A DNA stretch of 64,000 nucleotides from Nocardioides houyundeii (GTDB taxonomy: Bacteria > Actinomycetota > Actinomycetes > Propionibacteriales > Nocardioidaceae): positions 930,001 to 994,000 of the forward strand of contig NZ_CP025581.1 in assembly GCF_002865585.1 (NCBI RefSeq), read 5' to 3'. Numbering within the stretch: the stretch's first letter is position 1; every line of letters starts with the position of its first letter. Made by a program: the position numbers and the translations under genes. Shown piece by piece: positions 47,841 through 57,657 of this stretch. Below the pieces are notes generated by a model, which did no database searches, was not told the DNA's origin, and saw only the letters and a program-made list of their open reading frames with translations.

Positions 47841-48758
47841 TCAGGCCGCGCGGTCCGCGGTCCGTCGTACCGCGTCGACCACGGTGCGAAAGAGCGGCGC
47901 CGGCAGGTCGTGGCCCATGCCGTCGATCAGCAGCAGCTCGGCACCCGGCACTGCCGCCGAAGTAGCGCGACCGCCCGAGACGTGGACCATCTTGTCGCTC
48001 AGTCCGTGGATCACCAGGGTCGGCATCCGCAGCGACCGCAGCCGCAGGGTGCGGTCGGGCTGGGTGAGCACGGCCAGCATCTGGCGCAGCACTCCGCGCG
48101 CGTCGAACCCGCGGTCGTAGGTCTCGCCCGCGCGCACCGCCAGCTCGTCGTGGTCGATCGGGTAGCCCGGGGACCCGATCATCTTCCACAGCATCGCGCT
48201 GGTCCGCACGTAGGCCTCGCGCCCCGACCGCGGGGCGATGAGGGCGGGCAGCAGCTTCGGGCTCTGCCAGCCGACGGTACGCCGCCCGGTGGTCGACATG
48301 ATGCTGGTCAGCGACCGCACCCGGCGGGGCTGCTCGATGGCCATGCTCTGGGCGATCATCCCGCCCATCGAGATCCCCGCCACGTGTGCCGAGGGCAGCC
48401 CCAGGTGGTCGAGCAGGCCGAAGGCGTCCTGGGCCAGGTCGCTGATCGAGTACGGCGCCCGCACCCGGCGGCCGGCGAAGGCGCGCACCAGCATGGCTCG
48501 GCTGACCCTGGCCTCGGAGTGGGTGGAGCGACCGGTGTCCCGGTTGTCGTAGCGGATCACGTAGAAGCCGGCGCGTGCGAGCTGGCGGCACAGCTCGGCG
48601 TCCCACCACGTCATCGGCCCGCCCAGTCCCATCACCAGCAGCAGCGGGTCGGCCTCGGCGGAGCCGAAGGTCTGGTAACAGATCTCCACGTCCGGGCTGA
48701 CCGGGGCGAGAAGCTCCGCGGAGACCGGGACAACGGGCTCCTTCTTGCGGGACGGCAT
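47841..48758 (-). CDS. Alpha/beta hydrolase
   Basis: A 305-residue alpha/beta-fold hydrolase: oxyanion region LLLVMGLGGPMTWW, RYDNRDTGRS, nucleophile elbow GISMGGMIAQ near residue 120, an acid in HGLSDKMV and the catalytic His in DGMGHDLP. The pattern is typical of the esterase/RdmC-like group with unknown substrate. The start is placed at ATG 48758 (MPSRKKEPV), though the frame opens earlier. It ends 174 bp after the sugar operon start region. Confidence 0.82.
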   Translation of the reverse strand: MPSRKKEPVVPVSAELLAPVSPDVEICYQTFGSAEADPLLLVMGLGGPMTWWDAELCRQLARAGFYVIRYDNRDTGRSTHSEARVSRAMLVRAFAGRRVRAPYSISDLAQDAFGLLDHLGLPSAHVAGISMGGMIAQSMAIEQPRRVRSLTSIMSTTGRRTVGWQSPKLLPALIAPRSGREAYVRTSAMLWKMIGSPGYPIDHDELAVRAGETYDRGFDARGVLRQMLAVLTQPDRTLRLRSLRMPTLVIHGLSDKMVHVSGGRATSAAVPGAELLLIDGMGHDLPAPLFRTVVDAVRRTADRAA

Positions 48759-48834
48759 GGATTCAGTCAACACGATCGGGGCAGGGCCCGAGGCCCGTTG
48801 GGCACTTTTGCCACGGCTTCGCAAGACGCTGTCC

Positions 48835-48840
48835 TAAGGT
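48835..48840 (+). promoter_or_regulatory. -10 box for the esterase gene (leaderless type)
   Basis: TAAGGT, 6 nt before the GTG at 48847. Confidence 0.4.
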
Positions 48841-48846
48841 GCGAAT

Positions 48847-49680
48847 GTGACACCCCCCACACTGGCCTGCTTCCTGCGACCAGACGGGTTCGCCGCCCTG
48901 CACCCCGCGTCGGTGCTCCGCGAGGCGAGCGTGCTGGGCGAGGCGGGTCGCTACGCCGTACGACGGGCCGACGAGCAGCTGTGGCACCGCCGGCCCTGGG
49001 TTGGAGGCGCCCCGGTCCGGACCGCGGAGCCGGTGGTGCTGGTGCCGGGCTTCCTGGCCGGCGACGGCACCCTCTCCTGGATGGCCCGCTCGCTGCGCCG
49101 CGACGGGATCCGCACCTACCGCTCCCACATCCACGCCAACGTGGGCTGCACGCTGGAGGCGGCCCACCAGTTGGAGGCGACCCTGGAGTCGGTGGTGGCC
49201 CGACGCGGCACCCGGGCCCGCATCGTCGGTCACAGCCTGGGCGGCCTGCTGGCGCGCACCGTGGCCGCGCGCCGGCCCGACCTCGTCTCGGGCATCGTGA
49301 CCCTCGGCAGCCCGATGTTGGCCCCCGGCGCGCAGCACCCCTCGATCACCGCCAGCATCGAGGTGCTGGTGCGCCTGAGCCGGGCCGGCCTGCACGGACT
49401 GATGTCGGAGGACTGCGTGGCGGGGGAGTGCGCCCGCTCGGCCTTCGACCAGTGCCGCACCCTGCTGGGTCCCGGCGTCGCGTTCACCGCCGTCTGGTCG
49501 CGGCGTGACGGCATCGTGGACCACCGCGCCTGCACGGACCCTCAGGCCACCTGCGTCGAGGTCACCGCCTCGCACCTGGGCATGGTGGTGGACCCACGGG
49601 TCATCGACGTCGTCAAGCAGGCGCTCGCGCGACCTGCCCTGGGGTCACTTGCCGAAGTCGATAGCGGAGTAATCGCCTAG
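48847..49680 (+). CDS. Esterase/lipase-like alpha/beta hydrolase
   Basis: A 277-residue protein with [12 protein letters not shown], a nucleophile elbow [11 protein letters not shown] near residue 125, an acid in SRRDGIVD and a His in [10 protein letters not shown]. It resembles triacylglycerol-lipase or PGAP1-like hydrolases with no clear signal peptide, so it is probably cytoplasmic. Its last 36 bp overlap the convergent glpX gene. Confidence 0.8.
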   Translation: MTPPTLACFLRPDGFAALHPASVLREASVLGEAGRYAVRRADEQLWHRRPWVGGAPVRTAEPVVLVPGFLAGDGTLSWMARSLRRDGIRTYRSHIHANVGCTLEAAHQLEATLESVVARRGTRARIVGHSLGGLLARTVAARRPDLVSGIVTLGSPMLAPGAQHPSITASIEVLVRLSRAGLHGLMSEDCVAGECARSAFDQCRTLLGPGVAFTAVWSRRDGIVDHRACTDPQATCVEVTASHLGMVVDPRVIDVVKQALARPALGSLAEVDSGVIA

Positions 49681-50667
49681 CTTGCCGAGCTGGTGCTCGG
49701 AGATGATGTTGCGGATCGTGCCGCTGCGCGAGCGCATCACCAGCGAGTGCGTGGTGGCGGCGCCGTTGGCCTTGTAGCGCACACCCTGCATGAGCTCGCC
49801 GTCGGTGATGCCGGTGGCGACGAAGAACGAGTCCTCGCCGGTGACCAGGTCGTCAGTGGCCAGCACGTGGTCGGGGTCCAGGTCGTGGCCGGCGTCCAGC
49901 GCCTTCTGGCGCTCGGCGTCGTCGGTGGGCCAGAGCCGGGCCTGGATGACACCGCCCAGGGACTTCATCGCGCACGCCGCGATGATCCCCTCCGGGGTGC
50001 CGCCGATGCCCAGCATCAGGTCGATGCCGGTGCCGGGGCGGGCGGCCATGATCGCGCCGGCGACGTCCCCGTCGCTGATGAACTTGATACGCGCACCGGT
50101 GGCCCGGATCTCCTCCACCAGCCTCTCGTGACGCGGGCGGTCGAGCAGCACCACGGTGACGTCCTCGGCGCGGCTGCCCTTGGCCTTGGCGACCAGGCGG
50201 ATGTTCTCCGCGACGGGGAGCCGGATGTCGACGGAGCCGGCGGCCTCGGGACCGGTGACCAGCTTCTCCATGTAGAAGACCGCGGACGGGTCGAACATGG
50301 TGCCGCGCGGCGCGACGGCCAGCACGGCGATCGCGTTGGCCATCCCCTTGGCGGCCAGGGTGGTCCCGTCGATGGGGTCGACCGCGACGTCGCACTCGGG
50401 TCCGGTGCCGTCGCCGACCTGCTCGCCGTTGTAGAGCATCGGGGCGTTGTCCTTCTCGCCCTCGCCGATGACCACGGTGCCGTTCATCCCGATCGAGCCG
50501 ATCATCACGCGCATCGCGTTGACGGCCACCCCGTCGGCGCCGTTCTTGTCGCCTCGGCCCACCCAGCGTCCGGCGGCCAGGGCGGCGGCCTCGGTCACGC
50601 GGACCAGCTCGAGGGCGAGGTTGCGATCGGGGGCCTCGGGGGCGACGGTCAGATCCGCGGGCGTCAT
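49645..50667 (-). CDS. glpX: Class II fructose-1,6-bisphosphatase GlpX
   Basis: A 340-residue metal-dependent phosphatase of gluconeogenesis, the main FBPase of actinobacteria. Visible motifs are [17 protein letters not shown], the metal-binding [14 protein letters not shown] and [14 protein letters not shown]. The location before DUF4245 and xseAB matches mycobacteria (Rv1099c-Rv1100, from memory). The ATG lies 7 nt after a TAACAT box formed partly by the modC stop codon. Confidence 0.96.
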   Translation of the reverse strand: MTPADLTVAPEAPDRNLALELVRVTEAAALAAGRWVGRGDKNGADGVAVNAMRVMIGSIGMNGTVVIGEGEKDNAPMLYNGEQVGDGTGPECDVAVDPIDGTTLAAKGMANAIAVLAVAPRGTMFDPSAVFYMEKLVTGPEAAGSVDIRLPVAENIRLVAKAKGSRAEDVTVVLLDRPRHERLVEEIRATGARIKFISDGDVAGAIMAARPGTGIDLMLGIGGTPEGIIAACAMKSLGGVIQARLWPTDDAERQKALDAGHDLDPDHVLATDDLVTGEDSFFVATGITDGELMQGVRYKANGAATTHSLVMRSRSGTIRNIISEHQLGKLGDYSAIDFGK

Positions 50668-50674
50668 GCCGCGT

Positions 50675-50680
50675 ATGTTA
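50675..50680 (-). promoter_or_regulatory. -10 box for glpX, overlapping the modC stop codon
   Basis: TAACAT on the minus strand, 7 nt before the ATG at 50667; its first three bases are the TAA stop of modC. Confidence 0.45.
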
Positions 50681-51742
50681 ACGGTCGCCAGTGGGGCTGC
50701 CGTGACGCGACTGGCGCTCGTGGGACGGGTTCCCGGCGGGATACCGGCGTACGGCGGTGGCCTTGGCGCTGAGCCAGACCGGGCGCCCCGGGGCGAGGGC
50801 CAGCTCCCGGGCGGACTCCGGGGTGACGTCGGCCAGCAGTGGCGGCGAGCTGGCGACCTGGACCCGCAGCGCGTCCCCGTGCGGGGTCAGGGTGCTGACC
50901 GCACCGTGCCAGCTCAGGCGCGCCGAGCCCTCGGGGCGGGCCAGGGAGACGGTGACCGCTGTCGGGCTGAAGGCCACCAGCTCTGTCCCGTCGCGCACCA
51001 CGTTGATCCCCACCAGCCGGGCGACGTGCTCGGTACGCGGCTGGGCGGCGACCTGTCGCGGCGTACCCGTCTGGGCGACGGTGCCGCCGTCGACGACCAC
51101 GACCCGCGACGCCAGGGTCAGGGCGTCCAGGGCGTCGTGGGTGACCAGCAGCGTCACCCCGCTGAAGCCGGCCAGGTGCTCGGCCAGCTCGAGCCGCAGC
51201 GCGGCGGCCACCGTGACGTCGAGCCCGGCGAACGGCTCGTCGAGCAGCAGCAGCCGCGGCCGGCAGGCCAGCGCCCGGGCGATCGCGACGCGTTGGGCCT
51301 GGCCGCCGGAGAGCTGCCCGGGCCGCCGGCGGGCCAGCTCGGTCACGCCGAAGCGTTCCAGCCACTCGAGTGCCGTGGCGTCGGCGACCCGGCGCGGAAC
51401 CCCCCGGGCGCGCAGCCCGAAGGCGACGTTGTCGCACGCGCTGAGGTGGGGGAACAGGGAGCGGTCCTGGAACACCACGCCGAGCTCGCGCGCCGGCACC
51501 GGCAGCGACGCCCAGTCGGTCCCGTCCACCAGGACCTGGCCGGTCATCGGAACCAGCCCGGCGAGCGCGTGCAGCAGGGTCGACTTGCCGGCCCCGTTGG
51601 GCCCGATCACCGCCACCACCTCGCCGGGCCCGGCCTGCAGGTGCGCCGTGACGCGCCCCGGCACCACGACCTCGGCCAGCAACCCGAACGCACCGCCCGC
51701 TGGCGACCCCGCTGGCGACCCCGCAGGTGAGGGAGTGGTCAC
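50678..51742 (-). CDS. modC: Molybdate ABC transporter ATPase ModC
   Basis: A 354-residue ATPase: Walker [12 protein letters not shown] near residue 45, Q-loop [13 protein letters not shown], signature [15 protein letters not shown], Walker [13 protein letters not shown]-loop [11 protein letters not shown]-terminal TOBE/Mop-type domain (residues about 270-335) is expected to sense oxyanion. The N-terminus has a short [12 protein letters not shown] repeat. The start GTG overlaps modB by 4 bp. Confidence 0.9.
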   Translation of the reverse strand: MTTPSPAGSPAGSPAGGAFGLLAEVVVPGRVTAHLQAGPGEVVAVIGPNGAGKSTLLHALAGLVPMTGQVLVDGTDWASLPVPARELGVVFQDRSLFPHLSACDNVAFGLRARGVPRRVADATALEWLERFGVTELARRRPGQLSGGQAQRVAIARALACRPRLLLLDEPFAGLDVTVAAALRLELAEHLAGFSGVTLLVTHDALDALTLASRVVVVDGGTVAQTGTPRQVAAQPRTEHVARLVGINVVRDGTELVAFSPTAVTVSLARPEGSARLSWHGAVSTLTPHGDALRVQVASSPPLLADVTPESARELALAPGRPVWLSAKATAVRRYPAGNPSHERQSRHGSPTGDR

Positions 51743-52539
51743 GGTCGCACCAGCCAGCGGTTGCGGAGCAGGGCCAGCACCGCAAGGGAGGCCGCGAGCA
51801 GCACCAGGCTCAGGGTGCGGGCCACCTCGACGTCGGCCTGGAGCTCGGCGTAGATCAGGGACGGCATCGTCTGGGTGGTGCCCGGATAGTTGCCGGCGAA
51901 GGTGATCGTCGCTCCGAACTCGCCCAGGGAACGGGCCCAGGCCAGTGCGGAGCCCGCCGCGATGCCGGGCAGCACCAGGGGCAGGGTGACTCGTCGGAAG
52001 GTGAGCAGGCGGGTCGCCCCCAGGGTGGCGGCCACCCGGTCGAGCTGGTCCCCGCCGGTGCGCAGGCTGCCCTCGACCGAGAGGACGTAGAACGGCATCG
52101 CCACGAAGGTGTGGGCGATGACCACGGCCCAGGTCGTGTAGGGGATGGTGACCCCCAGGTCGCGCAGCGGTGCCCCGACCAGGCCGGTGCGGCCCAGCGC
52201 GCTGAGCAGGGCGACCCCCGCGACCACGGGCGGGAGCACCAGCGGCACGGTCACCAGGGCGCGCAGGACCGATCGCCCGGGGAACTCCACCCGGGCCAGC
52301 ACCCAGGCCAGGGGAGTGCCCAGCACCAGGCAGGCGACCACGGTGGCGCCGCTGGCCACGGTGGTCAGCCAGAGGGCGCGCAGCACCCGCTCGTCGCGCA
52401 GGTGCGCGCCGAGGGCGTCCGCGTCGGTGGACGCCACCAACGCCACCAGCGGTACGACGAGCAGCGCCACCGCGAACGCGGCCGGGGCCAGCAGCACCAC
52501 CGGCGGACGGCCCAGGCTCGACGTGCGCGAGGTGCTCAT
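51739..52539 (-). CDS. modB: Molybdate ABC transporter permease ModB
   Basis: A 266-residue permease with five to six transmembrane helices, VTVPLVLPPVVAGVALL and the EAA-type loop VAATLGATRLLTFRRVTLPLVLPG, typical of ModB. It overlaps modC and modA by 4 bp each. Confidence 0.91.
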   Translation of the reverse strand: MSTSRTSSLGRPPVVLLAPAAFAVALLVVPLVALVASTDADALGAHLRDERVLRALWLTTVASGATVVACLVLGTPLAWVLARVEFPGRSVLRALVTVPLVLPPVVAGVALLSALGRTGLVGAPLRDLGVTIPYTTWAVVIAHTFVAMPFYVLSVEGSLRTGGDQLDRVAATLGATRLLTFRRVTLPLVLPGIAAGSALAWARSLGEFGATITFAGNYPGTTQTMPSLIYAELQADVEVARTLSLVLLAASLAVLALLRNRWLVRP

Positions 52540-53312
52540 CTGTCCGGCTCGCTGCCCGGGTCGGTGAACCCTGCCTCGGTGAGCACGCGGCGGCCCTCAG
52601 GGCCCAGCGCCAGCTCCAGGAACTCCCGCGCCAGGTCGGGCTCCTGGGCGCCGGCCAGCACGGCGACGAGGTAGTCGGTGGGCCGGCTCGCGCCTCCTGG
52701 CAGCTGGACGACCTCGATGCCATCCCCGGCAGCGACGGCGTCGCTGCGGTAGACCAGCCCGGCGTCCGCCTCGCCGCTGGTCACCCGGGCGAGCACGGCC
52801 TTGACGTCGACCTCCTGGCTGGCCGGGGCCGCGGCTACGTCGTTGCGACTCAGCACCTCCGCGGCGAGCGCCCCGCACGGTGCGGTCGGCACGCAGGTCA
52901 CGAAGTCGACGTCCGGGTCCTCGAGGTCGGTGACGTCGTCGACGGCCGGATCGCCGGCCGGGGTGATCAGCACCAGGGTGTTGCGTGCCAGCAGTCGGGG
53001 GCTGTCCGCGACCCCGCCCGCGTCCTGCGCCAGGCTCATGGAGCGCTGGTCGGCGGTGGCCAGCACGTCGGCCGGGGCGCCCTCGGTCACCTGCTGCGCC
53101 AGGGTCGCGGAGGAGTCGAAGGCGAGCCTGACCTCCACGTCCGGGTGCGCCGCCTCGAAGGTGTCGCCCAGCCGGGTGAAGGTCTCGGTGAGCGAGGCGG
53201 CCGCGAGCACCGTGAGGCTGCGCTCGTCGGGCTCGCCCCCCGGCCCGAGGCCGCACCCGCTGAGCGTCAGCAGGAGGGCCGCGAGCGCGGGGAGCAGGAG
53301 TCGTGGTCTCAC
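52536..53312 (-). CDS. modA: Molybdate-binding lipoprotein ModA
   Basis: A 258-residue binding protein. The signal peptide ends in lipobox LSGC (Cys near residue 20). Oxyanion-binding blocks are readable: LTVLAAASLTETF, FDSSATLAQQV and GEADAGLVYRSDAVA. It starts with GTG and overlaps the regulator gene by 4 bp. Confidence 0.92.
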   Translation of the reverse strand: MRPRLLLPALAALLLTLSGCGLGPGGEPDERSLTVLAAASLTETFTRLGDTFEAAHPDVEVRLAFDSSATLAQQVTEGAPADVLATADQRSMSLAQDAGGVADSPRLLARNTLVLITPAGDPAVDDVTDLEDPDVDFVTCVPTAPCGALAAEVLSRNDVAAAPASQEVDVKAVLARVTSGEADAGLVYRSDAVAAGDGIEVVQLPGGASRPTDYLVAVLAGAQEPDLAREFLELALGPEGRRVLTEAGFTDPGSEPDR

Positions 53313-53704
53313 GGGACCTCGACGACGACGTTGGTCGACTTGACCGAGGCGATGGCCCGCACGCCCGGCTCGAGACCGAGGTCGTCGGCCGCCTCGCTGC
53401 TCATCAGGGAGACCAGGCGGTAGGGACCGCAGATCATCTCGACCTGGGCCATCACGGTGTCCCGCTTGACCCGCGTGACGATGCCGGGCAGGCGGTTGCG
53501 CGCGCTCACCGAGGCGGCCCGGGTCTGCTCCCGGTCCGGGGAGTCGGCCAGGGACTCGGCCAGGGCGGCGAGGTCGGTGCCCTCGATGACCTGGGGGCCG
53601 CTGGTCGCCAGGGTCGTCACCCGCCCGCCGTCGATCCAGCGACGCAGGGTGTCGTTGCTGACACCCAGCAGCGCTGCCGCCTCCGCAATTCGGTACGTCG
53701 TCAC
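53309..53704 (-). CDS. HTH-Mop (TOBE) molybdate-responsive regulator
   Basis: A 131-residue protein: an N-terminal excisionase/MerR-type helix-turn-helix (YRIAEAAALLGVSNDTLRRWIDGG) joined to one C-terminal Mop/TOBE domain (ARNRLPGIVTRVKRDTVMAQVEM, ELGL-like EPGVRAIASVKSTNVVVE). It probably represses the mod operon when molybdate is bound, as ModE does, but with a different DNA-binding domain and only one Mop unit. The start is GTG at 53704; a longer in-frame start upstream runs through the DUF4245 gene region. Confidence 0.85.
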   Translation of the reverse strand: MTTYRIAEAAALLGVSNDTLRRWIDGGRVTTLATSGPQVIEGTDLAALAESLADSPDREQTRAASVSARNRLPGIVTRVKRDTVMAQVEMICGPYRLVSLMSSEAADDLGLEPGVRAIASVKSTNVVVEVP

Positions 53705-53815
53705 GCCGACAGTGTGACGCAGATGCGGAACTGCTTCCAGACCTGTGGCGGAATCCGGCCGGTGGCCGCTCGGGCCGCATCCTCCCGGCTGGGACGGGCC
53801 TGAGAGGATTCCGGG

Positions 53816-54364
53816 GTGAGTGGGAAGCCGGCGCGTCACCAGACCTCCATGGCGGGGATGATCGGCGCGATGATCGTGCTCGTGGCGGCGGTCCTCGCCG
53901 TCGTGCTGCTGCGCGACCTGGGACGCGAGAGCGCGGAGACCAGCCCGGACGCGCTGGAGTGGGAGTCGGCGGTCGCCGGCGCCCAGGACACCGGCCTCGA
54001 GGTGGCCTACCCCGCCAGGCTGCCTGCGGGGTGGAAGGTCACCAGCGTCGAGCTGGAGCCCACCGATCCTCCGACGTGGGGGATGGGCATGCTCACCGAC
54101 ACCGGCGCCTTCGTCGGGCTTCGGCAGCAGGACGAGTCCGTCCGGGACCTGGTCGAGACCTACGTCGACGACGACGCGGAGGAGGGTGACCCGGTTCAGG
54201 TCGGCGGGGACCTCGGCGGCACCTGGTCGACGTACACCGACGAGGGCGGGGACACCGCCTTCGTGCTGGAGCGTGGCGACGACGTGCTGCTGGTCTACGG
54301 CTCCGCGCCGCGCGAGGTCATCATCGACTTCGCCGAGCAGCTCACCGAGGCTCCGCGGGACTGA
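53816..54364 (+). CDS. DUF4245 family membrane-anchored protein
   Basis: A 182-residue protein with one N-terminal helix near residues 12-32 (MIGAMIVLVAAVLAVVLL) and an extracytoplasmic domain (YPARLPAGWKVTSVELEPTDPPTWGMGML; TYTDEGGDTAFVLERGDDVLLVYG). The family is actinobacterial and of unknown function, often encoded between glpX and xseB as here. GTG start. Convergent with xseB. Confidence 0.85.
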   Translation: MSGKPARHQTSMAGMIGAMIVLVAAVLAVVLLRDLGRESAETSPDALEWESAVAGAQDTGLEVAYPARLPAGWKVTSVELEPTDPPTWGMGMLTDTGAFVGLRQQDESVRDLVETYVDDDAEEGDPVQVGGDLGGTWSTYTDEGGDTAFVLERGDDVLLVYGSAPREVIIDFAEQLTEAPRD

Positions 54365-54371
54365 GTCCCGG

Positions 54372-54590
54372 TCAGTCCTGGTCGTCGGCGCCGATCGCGG
54401 CGTCGAGGCGAGTGCGAGCCCCGTCCAGCCACTGCTGGCACATCTTGGCCAGCAGCTCGCCGCGCTCCCACAGGGCGAGGGACTCCTCCAGGGTCGTGCC
54501 GCCCTGCTCCAGGGTGCGCACCACCTCGATCAGCTCTTCGCGGGCCTCCTCGTAGCTGAGGTCCTGGGTCGGTTCGGGGGCGTCAGGCAT
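54372..54590 (-). CDS. xseB: Exodeoxyribonuclease VII small subunit
   Basis: A 72-residue helical subunit that joins several-fold to XseA in the ssDNA exonuclease. The diagnostic [20 protein letters not shown] and [12 protein letters not shown] segments are present. Its start overlaps the xseA stop by 8 bp, so the two are translationally coupled. Confidence 0.95.
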   Translation of the reverse strand: MPDAPEPTQDLSYEEAREELIEVVRTLEQGGTTLEESLALWERGELLAKMCQQWLDGARTRLDAAIGADDQD

Positions 54591-55881
54591 CGGGTGCTCC
54601 TGGTTGAGGGGTGTCGCCGGCGCCTGCGGTGCCGCCGGCGGTGTGGTTCGTGGTGTCGTTGTTCGTGGCCTCGGTCGTGGTGGTGACGGCGTGGACCCGG
54701 CCGTCCGCGAGGCGCACGGCGAGCGGGTCGCCGGCCGACAGCGAGGCGACCGAGGTGAGCACGTGTCCGTGAGCGTCCTGCACCACGGCGTACCCGCGCT
54801 GCAGGGTGGCCAGCGGGGAGAGCGCCCGGGCGCGTGCCCGGCGGTGGTCGATGTCGTCGGCGGCGCGGTCGAGGCGGTGGGAGAACGTACGGCGGGCACG
54901 CTCGAGCAGGCCGTGCACCTCCTCGGCCCGGGTATCGAGCAGGGTGCGGGGGTCGGCCAGCACCGGCCGGGACCGGAGCCCGTCGAGCCCGGACTGCTCA
55001 CGCTCGATCCGGCCGAGCACCAGGGCGCGGATCCGCTGCTGGGCCCAGATCACCCCGTTGCGCTCCTCGGCCATGTCCGGCACCACCAGCTTGGCGGCAT
55101 CGGTGGGGGTGGAGGCGCGGACGTCGGCGACCAGGTCGAGCAGCGGCTGGTCGGGCTCGTGCCCGATCGCCGAGACCACCGGGGTGCGCATCTTGTGCAC
55201 CGCACGGATCACCGCCTCGTCACTGAACGGGAGCAGGTCCTCCACCGAGCCCCCGCCGCGCGCCACCACGACGACCTCGACCTCGGGGTCGCGCTCCAGC
55301 CGGTCCAGCGCCTCCAGCACCTCGGTCGCCGAGCGCTGGCCCTGCATCGCGGCGTACACCACCTTGAAGCGCACCGCCGGCCACCGGCGGCGGGCGTTCT
55401 CCAGCACGTCCCGCTCCGCCGCGGAGTTGGGGGCGGTCACCAGCCCGACCAGGCCCGGCAGGAAGGGCAGGGAGCGCTTGAGCTCCGGTGCGAACAGACC
55501 TTCCGCGGCGAGCAGCTGACGGCGTCGCTCCAGCCGGGCGAGCAGCTCGCCGAGACCGACCATCCGGATGCTGCGCACGGACAGCGACAGCGACCCGCGG
55601 TTGGCGTAGTAGCTCGGCTTGGCGTGCACCACCACGCTCGCGCCCTCGACCAGCGGGGGATTGAGGGAGTCGAACAGCGTGCGGGAGCAGGTCAGCGGCA
55701 CCGAGATGTCGGCGACGGAGTCGCGCAGGGTCATGAAGACCGTCTGCACCCCGGGCCGGCGGCTGACCTGCGCAATCTGCCCCTCCACCCAGATCGCGCC
55801 CAGCCGGTCGATCCATCCGGAGATGGCGTTGGCGATCTGCCGGACCGGCGCCGGGGAGTCGGAGGAGGTCTCGAGGGCCAC
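54583..55881 (-). CDS. xseA: Exodeoxyribonuclease VII large subunit
   Basis: A 432-residue catalytic subunit that degrades single-stranded DNA from both ends. The N-terminal OB fold ([20 protein letters not shown]), the central nuclease core ([34 protein letters not shown]) and the C-terminal coiled coil are present. It ends in a Thr/Asn/Gly-rich tail of about 25 residues. The start is GTG, 7 nt after a TAGGCT box. Confidence 0.95.
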   Translation of the reverse strand: MALETSSDSPAPVRQIANAISGWIDRLGAIWVEGQIAQVSRRPGVQTVFMTLRDSVADISVPLTCSRTLFDSLNPPLVEGASVVVHAKPSYYANRGSLSLSVRSIRMVGLGELLARLERRRQLLAAEGLFAPELKRSLPFLPGLVGLVTAPNSAAERDVLENARRRWPAVRFKVVYAAMQGQRSATEVLEALDRLERDPEVEVVVVARGGGSVEDLLPFSDEAVIRAVHKMRTPVVSAIGHEPDQPLLDLVADVRASTPTDAAKLVVPDMAEERNGVIWAQQRIRALVLGRIEREQSGLDGLRSRPVLADPRTLLDTRAEEVHGLLERARRTFSHRLDRAADDIDHRRARARALSPLATLQRGYAVVQDAHGHVLTSVASLSAGDPLAVRLADGRVHAVTTTTEATNNDTTNHTAGGTAGAGDTPQPGAPDA

Positions 55882-55888
55882 GGCGGTG

Positions 55889-55894
55889 AGCCTA
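55889..55894 (-). promoter_or_regulatory. -10 box for xseA (leaderless type)
   Basis: TAGGCT on the minus strand, 7 nt before the GTG at 55881. Confidence 0.5.
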
Positions 55895-55919
55895 GGTCAC
55901 GCCACCGACGGCCTGCGGA

Positions 55920-56000
55920 AACCCCGCCTAAGCGGGGTTCCCTACGGTTAGTGGGGGTTGCATGCCCCCCTAACCCGCAGGAACCCCGCCTGAGCGGGGA
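55920..56000. repeat. Three consecutive hairpins between xseA and ispH
   Basis: Hairpins 1 (55920-55939) and 3 (55982-55999) share the core CCCCGC-CTRA-GCGGGG, 62 bp apart. Hairpin 2 (55946-55975) lies between them with its own stem, GGTTAG plus GGGGG pairing with CCCCC plus CTAACC. They fill most of the divergent promoter gap. Confidence 0.75.
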
Positions 56001-56016
56001 TTCATGCGGCGCCCCC

Positions 56017-56022
56017 TACACT
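56017..56022 (+). promoter_or_regulatory. -10 box for ispH (leaderless type)
   Basis: TACACT, 7 nt before the ATG at 56030. Confidence 0.5.
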
Positions 56023-56029
56023 CGGGGCC

Positions 56030-57034
56030 ATGAGCACCGACCTGGGCACTCCGTCCTTCCTCACCCCGACGGAGGCGGAGAAGGCGGTCCTTCTCGCTGC
56101 GCCGCGCGGCTACTGCGCCGGCGTCGACCGCGCGGTCATCACGGTGGAGAAGGCCCTGGACCTGTACGGCGCCCCGGTGTACGTCCGCAAGCAGATCGTG
56201 CACAACAAGCACGTGGTGGCCAACCTGGAGTCCCGGGGCGCGATCTTCGTGGAGGAGCTCGACGAGGTGCCGCAGGGCGAGACGGTTGTCTTCTCCGCGC
56301 ACGGCGTCTCCCCGGAGGTGCACCGGCAGGCGGAGGAGCGGGCGCTGAAGACGATCGACGCGACCTGCCCTCTGGTGACCAAGGTGCACCACGAGGCGAA
56401 GCGGTTCGCCGCGGACGACTACGACATCCTGCTGATCGGGCACGAGGGGCACGAGGAGGTCGAGGGCACCGCGGGCGAGGCTCCCGAGCACATCCAGCTC
56501 GTGCAGTCGCCCGCCGACGTGCCCGGCATCGTGGTGCGTGACCCCGCCCGCGTTGCGTGGCTGTCCCAGACCACGCTCTCGGTCGACGAGACCCTGGAGA
56601 CGGTGGCCGCGATCCGGGATCGCTTCCCGCTGCTGCTCGATCCGCCCTCCGACGACATCTGCTACGCGACCCAGAACCGCCAGCTGGCGGTCAAGGAGAT
56701 CGCGACCGACGCCGACCTGGTGATCGTGGTCGGCTCGGGCAACTCCTCCAACTCGGTGCGTCTGGTCGAGGTGGCCCTGGAAGCGGGCGCGAAGACGTCG
56801 TACCGGGTGGACGACGCCTCCGAGATCGACGAGGCCTGGCTCGTGGGTGTCCAGAAGGTCTCGGTGACCTCGGGTGCCTCCGTGCCCGAGGACCTGGTCG
56901 ACGGAGTGCTGGCCTTCCTGGCAGAGCGGGGCTTCCCGGACGCGAAGGCCGTGCACTCTGCGGAGGAGTCGCTCATCTTCGCCCTGCCGCCGGAGCTGCG
57001 TCGGGACCTGCGGAAGGCGCAGCAGGGGTCCTGA
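56030..57034 (+). CDS. ispH: 4-hydroxy-3-methylbut-2-enyl diphosphate reductase IspH
   Basis: A 334-residue iron-sulfur enzyme, last step of the MEP pathway, yielding IPP and DMAPP. The three cluster cysteines are in [22 protein letters not shown] and [12 protein letters not shown]; the [14 protein letters not shown] substrate loop follows. The length is normal. The stop overlaps the next start (TGATG). It matches mycobacterial lytB2 (Rv1110) next to xseA. Confidence 0.96.
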   Translation: MSTDLGTPSFLTPTEAEKAVLLAAPRGYCAGVDRAVITVEKALDLYGAPVYVRKQIVHNKHVVANLESRGAIFVEELDEVPQGETVVFSAHGVSPEVHRQAEERALKTIDATCPLVTKVHHEAKRFAADDYDILLIGHEGHEEVEGTAGEAPEHIQLVQSPADVPGIVVRDPARVAWLSQTTLSVDETLETVAAIRDRFPLLLDPPSDDICYATQNRQLAVKEIATDADLVIVVGSGNSSNSVRLVEVALEAGAKTSYRVDDASEIDEAWLVGVQKVSVTSGASVPEDLVDGVLAFLAERGFPDAKAVHSAEESLIFALPPELRRDLRKAQQGS

Positions 57035-57657
57035 TGGCACGCTTCCTCGACGTACATCCGGAGAACCCGCAGGCTCGGACGATCGGGCAGATCGTGGCTG
57101 CGCTGCGCGACGACGCGCTGATCGCCTACCCCACCGACTCCGGCTACGCGTTGGGATGCCAGCTGGGCAACCGCGAGGGCCGCGACCGGATCCTGCGACT
57201 GCGCGAGCTGGACGAGCGCCACGACTTCACGCTGATGTGCAAGGACTTCGCGCAGCTGGGGCAGTTCGTCAAGCTGGACAACGCCGCGTTCCGCGCCATC
57301 AAGGCAGCCACCCCGGGGCCCTACACGTTCATCCTTCCGGCCACCAGCGAGGTGCCGCGTCGGCTGATGCACGCCAAGAAGAAGACGGTGGGAGTCCGGA
57401 TCACCGACCATCCCGTGGTCTGCGCCATCCTGCACGAGCTCGGAGAGCCGATGCTGACGAGCACGTTGATGCTGCCCGGTGAGGACACCGCCCGCACCCA
57501 GGGCTGGGAGATCAAGGAAGAGCTCGACCACCAGATCGACATCGTGGTGGAGGCGGGGGAGACCAGCGCCGAGCCGACCACGGTGGTGGACTGGTCCCAG
57601 GGCTATCCCGAGGTGCTTCGGGTGGGCGCCGGAGACCCGTCCAGGTTCGAGTCCTGA
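57034..57657 (+). CDS. Sua5/YciO/YrdC family protein (YciO type)
   Basis: A 207-residue protein of the threonylcarbamoyl-AMP synthase fold with LIAYPTDSGYALGC, a KKKTVGVRITDHP block in the binding cleft and LTSTLMLPGED. The YciO subgroup is close to TsaC/Sua5 but its activity in tRNA t6A synthesis is doubtful. It overlaps the ispH stop by one base and is probably cotranscribed; its last 55 bp overlap the convergent DUF6542 gene. Confidence 0.85.
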   Translation: MARFLDVHPENPQARTIGQIVAALRDDALIAYPTDSGYALGCQLGNREGRDRILRLRELDERHDFTLMCKDFAQLGQFVKLDNAAFRAIKAATPGPYTFILPATSEVPRRLMHAKKKTVGVRITDHPVVCAILHELGEPMLTSTLMLPGEDTARTQGWEIKEELDHQIDIVVEAGETSAEPTTVVDWSQGYPEVLRVGAGDPSRFES

